From: Physcousia sp015060555
Lineage (GTDB): Bacteria > Bacteroidota > Bacteroidia > Bacteroidales > Bacteroidaceae
NCBI GenBank assembly: GCA_015060555.1
Contig: SUYG01000044.1
Location: 62,001-126,000, forward strand
Direction of reading: 5' to 3'
Length of the DNA stretch: 64,000 nt
Below are positions 30,670 to 37,407 of this stretch, one piece after another. A program made the position numbers and the translations under genes. Position 1 is the stretch's first letter, and each line of letters opens with the position of its first letter. Under the pieces are notes generated by a model. It was not told where the DNA came from and made no database searches. It was given only the letters and a program-made list of their open reading frames with translations.

Positions 30670-31776
30670 ATGGATATGAAGAATCAGTCTTCCGAAGTCG
30701 TCCTCATGAAGGGCAACGAGGCCATCGCACACGCTGCCATCCGCTGCGGCTGCGACGGCTACTTCGGCTACCCCATTACGCCGCAGAGCGAAATCCTGGA
30801 GACACTGGCCGTCGAGAAGCCGTGGGAGACCACGGGCATGGTGGTGCTGCAGGCCGAGAGCGAAGTGGCAAGTATCAACATGATCTACGGCGGTGGCGGC
30901 AGCGGCAAGCGCGTCATGACCTCCTCCTCCAGCCCCGGTGTGGCGCTGATGCAGGAGGGCATCGCCTACATGGCCGGCGCTGAGATTCCCGGCCTCATCG
31001 TCAATGTGCAACGCGGCGGCCCCGGTCTGGGCACCATTCAGCCCTCACAGGGCGACTACTTCCAGGCCACACGCGGCGGCGGCAACGGCGACTACTACGT
31101 TCTTGTGTTGGCGCCGGCCAGTGTGCAGGAGATGGCCGACTTCGTGGACCTCGCCTTCGAGCTCTCCTTCAAGCACCGCATCCCGGCCATGATCCTCTCC
31201 GACGGTGTCATCGGACAGGTGATGGAGAAGGTAGTGCTGCCGCCTTTCAAGCCACGCCGCACCGGCGAGGAGATCCAGCGCGAATGCCCCTGGGCTACTA
31301 CAGGCCGCAAGGGCGGTCGCCCCATCAACGTCATCACCTCCCTCGAGCTGAAGCCAGAGGCCATGGAGAAGCACAACCTGCACCTGCAGGAGAAGTACCG
31401 CATCATCCGCGAGACCGAGGTGCGCTACGAAGAGCTCTACACCGAGGACGCCGACTACCTCATCGTGGCCTTCGGCTCGGCAGCGCGCATCGCGCAGAAA
31501 GCCATCGGCATCCTGCGTGCCGCCGGCATCCGCGTAGGTCTGCTGCGCCCCATCACGCTCTGGCCCTTCCCCACCAAGCGCATTCAGGAACTCTCCGCCC
31601 AGGTCAAGGGCATCCTCTCCTTCGAGATCAACGCCGGTCAGATGGTCGAAGACGTCCGCCTCGCCGTCGAAGGACGCACGCCCGTGGCACACTACGGAAA
31701 GATGGGCGGCATCGTTCCCACGCCCGACGAACTGATTCAGGCGCTGAAAGAGAACTTCAAATTGGAAAACGCATAA
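30670..31776 (+). CDS. korA: 2-oxoacid:ferredoxin oxidoreductase alpha subunit
   Basis: A 368-residue pyrimidine-binding subunit (KorA/VorB type). The N-terminal segment GNEAIAHAAIRCGCDGYFGY followed by PITPQSE is the family signature, and the C-terminal part carries the transketolase C-like domain (VAFGSAARIAQKA). With the beta and gamma subunits it oxidises 2-oxoglutarate or branched 2-oxoacids with CoA and ferredoxin, or runs reductively. Substrate choice (2-oxoglutarate or 2-oxoisovalerate) cannot be settled from sequence. Codon 3 is also ATG and could be the start. Confidence 0.92.
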   Translation: MDMKNQSSEVVLMKGNEAIAHAAIRCGCDGYFGYPITPQSEILETLAVEKPWETTGMVVLQAESEVASINMIYGGGGSGKRVMTSSSSPGVALMQEGIAYMAGAEIPGLIVNVQRGGPGLGTIQPSQGDYFQATRGGGNGDYYVLVLAPASVQEMADFVDLAFELSFKHRIPAMILSDGVIGQVMEKVVLPPFKPRRTGEEIQRECPWATTGRKGGRPINVITSLELKPEAMEKHNLHLQEKYRIIRETEVRYEELYTEDADYLIVAFGSAARIAQKAIGILRAAGIRVGLLRPITLWPFPTKRIQELSAQVKGILSFEINAGQMVEDVRLAVEGRTPVAHYGKMGGIVPTPDELIQALKENFKLENA

Positions 31777-31790
31777 GTATATAAAGAATC

Positions 31791-31964
31791 ATGGAGAACA
31801 GAGAAGAAGTCCGCAATATCCTGAACACGGTGTTCATGCTGCTGGCGCTCATCGGCGTTGTCGTCTATTTCGCCTTCCCCGCACATCACATCATCGGCCT
31901 TGTCATCATCGCCATCGCCCTCGTCATCAAGATTGTCGAGTTCTTCATCCGATTCATGTTCTAA
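31791..31964 (+). CDS. Small two-helix membrane protein inside the kor operon
   Basis: A 57-residue frame between the alpha and beta subunit genes. After a charged start (MENREEVRN) come two hydrophobic stretches, about 10-27 (ILNTVFMLLALIGVVVYF) and 33-52 (HIIGLVIIAIALVIKIVEFF). Its ATG follows korA by 14 bases, with AAAGAA upstream as a possible ribosome binding site. The hydrophobic pattern, the position and the lack of overlap with another gene support a real membrane microprotein. It may anchor the otherwise soluble complex at the membrane (inference). Confidence 0.72.
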   Translation: MENREEVRNILNTVFMLLALIGVVVYFAFPAHHIIGLVIIAIALVIKIVEFFIRFMF

Positions 31965-31976
31965 TCAATAAAAGGC

Positions 31977-32004
31977 TAAACGTTAAACGCTAAACGTTAA
32001 ACGA
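31977..32004 (+). repeat. (TAAACGT) heptamer leader of korB
   Basis: Four 7-base units (TAAACGT, TAAACGC, TAAACGT, TAAACGA) end three bases before the korB ATG. Almost the same sequence stands before serS at 54395-54422. Confidence 0.9.
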
Positions 32005-32007
32005 ATA

Positions 32008-32763
32008 ATGGAAAACATCATTTCCCCAGAGAATATCGTCTATCAGAAGCCTACGCTGCTGAACGACAACGACATGCACTATTGCCCGGGCTGTTCCCAC
32101 GGCGTCGTGCATAAACTCATCGCCGAGGTCATCGAGGAGATGGGCGTCACGGACAAGGCCGTGGGCGTCTCGCCCGTGGGCTGCGCCGTCTTCGCCTACA
32201 AGTACATCGACATCGACTGGCAGGAAGCCGCCCACGGACGTGCTCCCGCCTTGGCAACCGCCATCAAGCGTCTGTGGCCCGAGAACCTGGTCTTCACCTA
32301 CCAGGGCGACGGCGACCTCGCCTGCATCGGCACCGCTGAGACCATCCACGCCCTCAACCGCGGCGAGAACATCGCCATCATCTTCATCAACAACGCCATC
32401 TATGGCATGACGGGCGGACAGATGGCCCCCACCACCCTCATGGGCATGAAGACGGCCACCTGCCCCTACGGCCGTCAGGCCGACCTCCACGGCTACCCCT
32501 TGAAGATCACAGAGATTGCCGCACAGCTCGAGGGCACCTGCTACGTGACACGCCAGAGCGTCCACAGCGTCGCCGCTATCCGCAAGGCCAAGCGTGCCAT
32601 CCGTCAGGCCTTCGAGAACAGCATCAACCGTCGCGGCTCCAGCCTCGTCGAGATTGTCAGCACCTGTTCCTCCGGTTGGAAGAAGACACCCGTCGAGGCC
32701 AACGAATGGATGGAAGAGCATATGTTTGACTTCTACCATGTGGGAGACCTGAAGGTGGTTTAA
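32008..32763 (+). CDS. korB: 2-oxoacid:ferredoxin oxidoreductase beta subunit
   Basis: A 251-residue thiamin-diphosphate-binding subunit. It has the cluster-linked YCPGCSHG near 26-33, the cofactor motif GDGDLACIGTAE near 92-103 and the closing NNAIYGMTGGQMAPTT near 121-136, all in the normal order for KorB/VorA-type beta subunits. It carries out the decarboxylation step. The start codon directly follows a heptamer leader with no Shine-Dalgarno sequence, as is often the case in Bacteroidetes. Confidence 0.93.
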   Translation: MENIISPENIVYQKPTLLNDNDMHYCPGCSHGVVHKLIAEVIEEMGVTDKAVGVSPVGCAVFAYKYIDIDWQEAAHGRAPALATAIKRLWPENLVFTYQGDGDLACIGTAETIHALNRGENIAIIFINNAIYGMTGGQMAPTTLMGMKTATCPYGRQADLHGYPLKITEIAAQLEGTCYVTRQSVHSVAAIRKAKRAIRQAFENSINRRGSSLVEIVSTCSSGWKKTPVEANEWMEEHMFDFYHVGDLKVV

Positions 32764-32765
32764 AA

Positions 32766-32801
32766 AGACCCACCCCTAACACCTCCCGTTAGGGCGGGGA
32801 A
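32766..32801 (-). repeat. GC-rich palindromic element after korB
   Basis: GACCCACCCCTAAC and CTCCCGTTAGGGCGGGG form the same palindromic unit as at 2250, in the spacer before korC. Confidence 0.75.
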
Positions 32802-32845
32802 ATAGTTACTTCTAAAGAATTCTATTCAATAAATTGACATCAACA

Positions 32846-33457
32846 ATGGATACAAATAAAAAAGATTCCAGCCAGCAGCTCTCCTCCCTGACGGGAGGAG
32901 CCGGAGGTGGGTCTCTAACAGAAGAAATCATCATAGCCGGTTTCGGCGGACAGGGCGTGCTGTCAATGGGTAAGATTCTCGCGTACAGCGGCCTCATGGA
33001 AGGTAAGGAAGTGTCATGGATGCCCGCCTACGGTCCCGAACAGCGCGGCGGCACGGCCAACGTGACGGTCATCATCAGCGACGAGCGCATCTCATCGCCC
33101 ATCATCAGCACCTACGACACAGCCATCATCCTCAACCAGCCCTCGCTGGAGAAATTCGAGTCAACCATCAAGCCCGGCGGCACACTCATCTACGACGGCT
33201 ACGGCATCATCGAGCCCCCCAAGCGCACCGACATCAACATCTACGAGATCAGCGCCATGGACGCCGCCGCAGAGTCCGGCAACCCCAAGAGCTTCAACAT
33301 GATTGTGCTGGGCGGTCTGCTCAAGGTGCGACCCATTGTCACCCTCGAAAACGTCGTCAAGGCACTCCACAAGACGCTGCCAGAGCGCCACCACAATCTG
33401 ATTCCCGCCAACGAAGCAGCCCTGCACACAGGCGCTGAAATCATCCATAAGAAATGA
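32846..33457 (+). CDS. korC: 2-oxoacid:ferredoxin oxidoreductase gamma subunit
   Basis: A 203-residue gamma subunit with the family start EIIIAGFGGQGVLSMGK and the later PAYGPEQRGGTANVTV. It completes the kor complex. The gene normally begins directly at (T)EEIIIAG. Here about 24 extra residues precede it, of which SLTGGAGGGS is translated from a palindromic repeat (32879-32914). No ATG, GTG or TTG lies in frame between that repeat and EEIIIAG, so translation must start upstream at the ATG at 32846 and pass through the repeat. The stop overlaps the porin start by four bases. Confidence 0.9.
   Translation: MDTNKKDSSQQLSSLTGGAGGGSLTEEIIIAGFGGQGVLSMGKILAYSGLMEGKEVSWMPAYGPEQRGGTANVTVIISDERISSPIISTYDTAIILNQPSLEKFESTIKPGGTLIYDGYGIIEPPKRTDINIYEISAMDAAAESGNPKSFNMIVLGGLLKVRPIVTLENVVKALHKTLPERHHNLIPANEAALHTGAEIIHKK
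32879..32914 (+). repeat. GC-rich palindromic element inside korC
   Basis: CTCCTCCCTGACGGGAGGAG followed by CCGGAGGTGGGTCT has the same architecture as the element in the primase gene and is read in the same frame, giving SLTGGAGGGS. Confidence 0.85.
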
Positions 33458-35691
33458 AGCACCTCGCTGCCCTCCTCGCTACACTCACCATCGTCCTCCT
33501 GTGCCCTAAGACTTCATGGGCTCAGGACTTCGGCGACGGTAGCTTCGACACCATGGGCAGCGGACTCACGTCCAACGACAGCATCGCCCGCGGACTCAAG
33601 AAGAGCACCTGGGGACGCGACACCTCGCAAGTGGAGCACTTCGTGCCCACCGAGTACAAGCAGTGGCGCATCGACGAACGCCTCGGCACCATGCTCCCCG
33701 AGGTGTACAACGACACCCTACCCCACCTCTTCCAGAACTTCAACAACACCGATGGCTACCTGGGCGAGTACAACATCCTGGGCAACCTGGGCTCGCCGCG
33801 CATGGCACGCAACTTCCTCGACCGCGAGCTCACGGACAACCTCATGTTCATCCAGCCCTTCGACTACTTCCACACCACGCCCGGCAACCTCCTCTTCACC
33901 AACACCAAGAGCCCCCTCACCAACCTGCAGTACCACAAGTGCGGCACCAAGGAGAACGGGCAGGACCGCTTGCGGGCCTACTTTGCCACGAACATCAACA
34001 AGCGCACCGGCCTCGGCTTCAAGGCCGACTACCTCTACGCGCGCGGATATTACAATAGCCAGGCCAACTCACAGTTCGGCGGCACGCTCTTCGGCTACTA
34101 TCAGGGCGACCACTACGGCATCCACGCCATGGCCAGCTGGGAGCACATGAAGATGGCGGAAAACGGAGGCATCGAGAGCGACACCTACATCACCAACCCC
34201 GAGAGCTTTCCGCGCAGCTACAACAGCACCGACATCCCCACCGTGCTCTCGTCGCTCTGGAACCGCAACGACCACCAGACCATCTACCTCACCCACCACT
34301 ACAACCTGGGTAAGTACCACGACATCGAAGTCCCCGACAGCCTCAAACCCGTGATGCCCACCGACGGCGAGCTCCTCATGCGAATCCAGAACGACAGCCT
34401 GCGCACCGTCATCATGGCCGACACGCTGCGCTGCGATTCCACGCTCGACAGCCTACGCATCCAATGGCAAAACGAGCAGATGCCGCCGCGCGAGTTCATA
34501 CCCATCACCAGCATCGTGCACACCTTCCACTTCCGTCGCCTGATGCACGTGAACTACAGCCGCTCCAACCTGCCCGAGAACTACTTCTCACACGACCCCT
34601 ACATCCGCTCCTCCTACGGCAACTACGAGGACGAGACCACCGCCATCAGCGCCAAGAACACCGTGGCCGTGCAGCTGCGCGAAGGCTTCAACAAATGGGC
34701 CAAGGCCGGCATCTCACTCTACGCCGCCCACGAGTACAACCGCTTCAAGCTACCCTCGCTGCAGACCACCGACGACGTCAACAACTACGACTACTGGAAC
34801 GAGCACCACATCTCCGCCGGCGGTGAAATCAGCAAGACACAGGGACGCACGCTCCACTACAACGCAGGCGCCGAAATATACGTCGTAGGCCCCATGGCCG
34901 GCGACCTCGACATCCACGGCGGCGGCGACCTCAACTTCCGCCTCTTCAAGGACACCGTGCGCTTCGAGGCCAACGCCTTCTTCAAGAACCTGCGCGCCCC
35001 CTTCTACTTCGACCACTTCCAGAGCCAGACCGTATGGTGGGACAACGAACTCGACCGCGAACAGCACGTGCGCGTCGAAGGCAAGCTCACCCTGGAACGC
35101 ACCAACACCACCCTGCGCTTCGGCATGGAGAACATCTCCAACTACCAGTATCTGGGCATGCACCTCACGCCCAACCTCGATGCCAACGGCAACATCACCT
35201 CCTACGCCCACGACATCTCCGTCATGCAGCAGAGCGGCAGCATCCAAGTCCTCAGCGCCTCATTGCGCCAGAAGATCCACTGGGGCATCTTCCATTGGGA
35301 CAACGAGATCATCTGGCAGCACACCACCAACTCCGACGTCCTGCCCCTGCCCACCCTCTCCATCTACACCAATCCCTACATCGCCTTCCACATCGCTAAG
35401 GTACTGCGCGTGGAACTCGGCGTAGATATGCGCTATTTCACCAGCTACTACGCCCCCGACTACTCACCCTTCGTGGGGATGTACGCCACCCAGGACCCCA
35501 CACAGCCGCGTGTCAAGATTGGCAACTGGCCCATCCTCAACGGCTACGCCAACTTCGCCATCAAGCGAGTGCGCGGCTACATCAACGTCACCCATTTCAA
35601 CGCAGGCAGCGGCAACGCCTTCTGGGCACCCCACTACCCCATCGACCCCCTCAGCATCCACTTCGGCATCTCGTGGAACTTCTACGACTAG
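33454..35691 (+). CDS. Putative outer-membrane porin
   Basis: A 745-residue protein of the Bacteroidetes putative porin family. A signal peptide of about 23 residues (ending in SWAQ) is followed by alternating amphipathic strands rich in Y, N and H, and a C-terminal aromatic strand FGISWNFYD that fits a beta-barrel end. Its start overlaps the korC stop by four bases (ATGA), so it is probably the last gene of the kor transcript. A role in uptake of an operon-related substrate is possible but unproven. Confidence 0.82.
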   Translation: MKHLAALLATLTIVLLCPKTSWAQDFGDGSFDTMGSGLTSNDSIARGLKKSTWGRDTSQVEHFVPTEYKQWRIDERLGTMLPEVYNDTLPHLFQNFNNTDGYLGEYNILGNLGSPRMARNFLDRELTDNLMFIQPFDYFHTTPGNLLFTNTKSPLTNLQYHKCGTKENGQDRLRAYFATNINKRTGLGFKADYLYARGYYNSQANSQFGGTLFGYYQGDHYGIHAMASWEHMKMAENGGIESDTYITNPESFPRSYNSTDIPTVLSSLWNRNDHQTIYLTHHYNLGKYHDIEVPDSLKPVMPTDGELLMRIQNDSLRTVIMADTLRCDSTLDSLRIQWQNEQMPPREFIPITSIVHTFHFRRLMHVNYSRSNLPENYFSHDPYIRSSYGNYEDETTAISAKNTVAVQLREGFNKWAKAGISLYAAHEYNRFKLPSLQTTDDVNNYDYWNEHHISAGGEISKTQGRTLHYNAGAEIYVVGPMAGDLDIHGGGDLNFRLFKDTVRFEANAFFKNLRAPFYFDHFQSQTVWWDNELDREQHVRVEGKLTLERTNTTLRFGMENISNYQYLGMHLTPNLDANGNITSYAHDISVMQQSGSIQVLSASLRQKIHWGIFHWDNEIIWQHTTNSDVLPLPTLSIYTNPYIAFHIAKVLRVELGVDMRYFTSYYAPDYSPFVGMYATQDPTQPRVKIGNWPILNGYANFAIKRVRGYINVTHFNAGSGNAFWAPHYPIDPLSIHFGISWNFYD

Positions 35692-35738
35692 TTTCGCCCT
35701 GGAAACAGCCCTTCACACCAATCACCCCTCAACCTTTT
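35691..35738 (+). repeat. 48-base direct repeat, copy 1
   Basis: GTTTCGCCCTGGAAACAGCC and the following 28 bases recur with a few changes at 35942-35990. The first copy starts at the porin stop codon. It contains a hairpin, CACCCCT...AGGGGTG, that may end the kor-porin transcript. Confidence 0.8.
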
Positions 35739-35753
35739 TAGGGGTGTGCTCCC

Positions 35754-35781
35754 TCATTCTTCATTCTTCATTCTTCATTCA
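35754..35781 (+). repeat. Heptanucleotide array (TCATTCT)
   Basis: Four 7-base units, three TCATTCT and one TCATTCA, at the beginning of the gene-free stretch. Confidence 0.85.
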
Positions 35782-35814
35782 TCCCTCATCACCTCATCAC
35801 CCTATCAAACTATT

Positions 35815-35944
35815 CGCGCGCGCGTAAGAAGTTTTTTTTTACAAAAAAACCTACACACCTACACTCACGCATCGCAACCCTTTCTATTTCAATCTCATAA
35901 ACAGGTGTAGGTTCGGGTGTAGGTAGGACGAAAAGGTGTAGGTT
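35815..35944 (+). repeat. Iteron array, left copy
   Basis: Order: GCGCGCGCGTA, a T-rich run, AAAAAAACCTACACACCTACAC, 37 bases of unrelated sequence, then GGTGTAGGT, 2 bases, GGGTGTAGGT, 10 bases, GGTGTAGGTTT. The right copy at 36316-36444 has the same order and the same 2- and 10-base spacings in inverted orientation, while the spacers differ. Confidence 0.85.
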
Positions 35945-35990
35945 TCGCCCTGAAAACAGCCATTCACACAAATCACCCCTATACCTTTTC
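35942..35990 (+). repeat. 48-base direct repeat, copy 2
   Basis: This copy begins inside the last iteron of the left array and matches 35691-35738. Between it and the palindromes at 36086 there is CT-rich DNA with TTCGAGCCAACTCTCCATAT nearly repeated twice (about 36036-36076). Confidence 0.75.
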
Positions 35991-36085
35991 AACCTTCTCC
36001 TTCCCCCTGTCCGTCAAGTCCACTCCCCCATTCTTCGAGCCAACTCTCCATATTCCTCGAGCCAACTCTCCATATCGATTTGATT

Positions 36086-36148
36086 TTTCTCACAAGTGAG
36101 AAACATTTTTCTCACCTGTGAGAAAACCTTTTGCCACAAGTGGCAAAA
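36086..36148. promoter_or_regulatory. Three palindromes spaced exactly 22 bp
   Basis: TTTCTCACAAGTGAGAAA (36086-36103), TTTTCTCACCTGTGAGAAAA (36107-36126) and TTTTGCCACAAGTGGCAAAA (36129-36148) are perfect inverted repeats with a 2-base middle and a shared CAC-nn-GTG core. Their centres are at 36094.5, 36116.5 and 36138.5. Equal spacing near two helical turns suggests cooperative protein binding (inference). Confidence 0.85.
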
Positions 36149-36315
36149 ACCATAAGGCCATGCCCTTTCAACTGGAATCCCCAGCTCTTATGTCTGGAAG
36201 GCCATACACTTACGACAGAGCATCACGTTGTAATGCTGGAAGACCATGCTCTCGCACCAAACATACTACGCATTATTCCCAACTGCAATTCGTGTGAATG
36301 ACCAAAAACATGTTA
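36149..36315. other. Gene-free stretch with imperfect GGAAGGCCAT repeats
   Basis: Three loose copies of a unit around AAGGCCAT (near 36154, 36197 and 36241, the last reading AGACCAT) are visible. No coding region is supported. Confidence 0.45.
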
Positions 36316-36444
36316 AAACCTACACCACTTTAGCTTACCTACACCCTTACCTACACCCACCCATTCGCCTTATATTCTGCAAGTTAACCACCACGGGTGT
36401 AGGTATGTAGGTTTTTTCGAGCAAAATCTAACGTACGCGCGCGC
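36316..36444 (-). repeat. Iteron array, right copy (inverted)
   Basis: Reading the minus strand: GCGCGCGCGTA, 16 bases, AAAAAACCTACATACCTACAC, unrelated spacer, GGGTGTAGGT, 2 bases, GGGTGTAGGT, 10 bases, GGTGTAGGTTT. The layout matches the left array, but the spacers do not. Confidence 0.85.
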
Positions 36445-36469
36445 AAACGAACCTTATTTAATCACACAA

Positions 36470-36511
36470 CCCTAAGCCCTTAACCCTTAACCCTTAACCC
36501 TAAACCCCAAA
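36470..36511 (+). repeat. Heptanucleotide array (CCCTTAA)
   Basis: Six 7-base units: CCCTAAG, three CCCTTAA, CCCTAAA and CCCCAAA. Confidence 0.85.
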
Positions 36512-36562
36512 CCAGGTGCTTTCGTCATTTTCGAGGATTCCGGAATTACCCAAGAGAAATAT

Positions 36563-36701
36563 ATTTAAGTTCAGATTTAAGTCCGATTTAAGTTCCGTCA
36601 CCCCTGAACCTTGAACCTTGAACCCTGAACCATTTTTTCTCTCTCATATCACTTTTTCTCGCTTTTTTGCTGCCGATAACGAAATAATCGTTATATTTGC
36701 A
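36563..36701 (+). repeat. Duplicated promoter region, copy A
   Basis: Starts with ATTTAAGTTCAG, ATTTAAGTCCG and ATTTAAGTTCCG, then GTCACCCCTGAACC, heptamers (CCTTGAA), CATTTTTTCTC, CACTTTTTCTCGC and the promoter/operator. The same blocks in the same order stand at 38421-38568 before hsdM. Confidence 0.9.
36676..36699 (+). promoter_or_regulatory. Promoter with overlapping operator, antitoxin operon
   Basis: The inverted repeat ATAACGA-AATAA-TCGTTAT (36676-36694) overlaps the -7 box TATATTTG (36692-36699). TTTG at 36666-36669 may be the -33 box. A protein bound to the inverted repeat would block this promoter. Autoregulation by the antitoxin is a natural guess. Confidence 0.75.
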
Positions 36702-36730
36702 ACGTCTAACACAGAAACAGCATCAATATT

Positions 36731-36940
36731 ATGACAAATAGCGCAACAATGCAGGGCGTTTTTGTAAACGTGCCGACCGTGGATTGGTCGTTGTTCCGTG
36801 AACTCATCCGTAAGTTCGGGTGGCAGGTAGAAACACGTGAGCAGCTACTGGATCGTTTCGTCTCTTCCCGTCCTGCTACTCCCGTTATCAGCGAAGACGA
36901 GATCATGGATGAGGTAAAAGCCGTAAGATACGCAAAATGA
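36731..36940 (+). CDS. Antitoxin-like protein of a PIN-type toxin-antitoxin pair
   Basis: A 69-residue protein with a helical N-terminal half (VPTVDWSLFRELIRKFGWQV) and an extended acidic C-terminal half (ISEDEIMDEVKAVRYAK). Size, charge pattern and four-base stop/start overlap with a PIN-domain reading frame mark it as the antitoxin of such a pair. It may also bind the operator in its own promoter and the identical one before hsdM. GC content is lower than in neighbouring housekeeping genes. Confidence 0.75.
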   Translation: MTNSATMQGVFVNVPTVDWSLFRELIRKFGWQVETREQLLDRFVSSRPATPVISEDEIMDEVKAVRYAK

Positions 36941-37020
36941 AGGTTATCCTAGACACAAACCTTTGGATTTCGTTTCTCATTGGACATCAGTTGGAAGTCA
37001 TAATCAGACAAAAATACTAA
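36937..37020 (+). pseudogene. Truncated PIN-domain toxin
   Basis: The frame begins with MKVILDTNLWISFLIGHQLE, the typical N-terminus of a PIN-family ribonuclease toxin with the first catalytic aspartate in LDTN, but stops after 27 residues. Full-length relatives have about 130-145 residues. The next 70 bases before the terminator show no continuation, so most of the gene was lost by deletion. The product cannot carry the full set of active-site acids. Confidence 0.75.
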
Positions 37021-37090
37021 GACTTACAGATTTCAAATCAATGATGCTTATCGGCTAGTCTCAAGTAAGAGAAATAAAATTGAATCCCAG

Positions 37091-37121
37091 AAAAGTCAGC
37101 ACACACCTGCTGACTTTTTCT
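37091..37121 (+). terminator. Terminator of the antitoxin operon
   Basis: Perfect 11-base arms AAAAGTCAGCA (37091-37101) and TGCTGACTTTT (37108-37118), followed by TC and more T. Confidence 0.85.
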
Positions 37122-37352
37122 GTTCTTTTATACTCTTCTCCTCAATTCTTAACCATAAACAATAAACCCTGAACCCATCGGCTTATACCCTCGAAGATGG
37201 TTCGGAGATGGAAGAAGATAATTCGGAGATGGAAGAAGAGGAGTAAACAAATTGCATTTATGCTTACAGATCTTCCGCAGAATGGGCTTTTTTGTGCGAC
37301 ATCGCATGAACAATTGATTTTTTCGGCTCTCAGACCAAAATAGCTTTGTGTT
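37122..37352. other. Spacer with heptamers and a direct repeat flanking the KilA-N gene
   Basis: No gene is supported. It holds four 7-base units around 37149-37176 (AACCATA, AACAATA, AACCCTG, AACCCAT) and the string GGCTTATACCCTCG with the next 23 bases (37180-37216), which recurs after the KilA-N gene at 38220-38256. Confidence 0.6.
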
Positions 37353-37386
37353 TTTGCAGGGCGAAAAGAAAAATTGTATATATTTG
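37353..37386 (+). promoter_or_regulatory. Promoter of the KilA-N gene
   Basis: TTTG at 37353-37356 and TATATTTG at 37379-37386 form a -33/-7 pair with slightly wide spacing. The ATG is 21 bases downstream. Confidence 0.7.
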
Positions 37387-37407
37387 CAGGCGAAAATCAT
37401 TTATCTG

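Noticed and set aside
35810..35992. 60-residue minus-strand frame in the left iteron array
   Set aside because: Runs through iterons and the direct repeat; composition is repeat-derived.
36316..36444. Chromosomal origin (oriC)
   Set aside because: No DnaA boxes (TTATCCACA-like) and no dnaA/dnaN/gidA-type neighbours were seen; the repeated unit is different.
35692..36730. Insertion sequence remnant
   Set aside because: No transposase fragment in any frame and no target-site duplication could be identified at the array ends.
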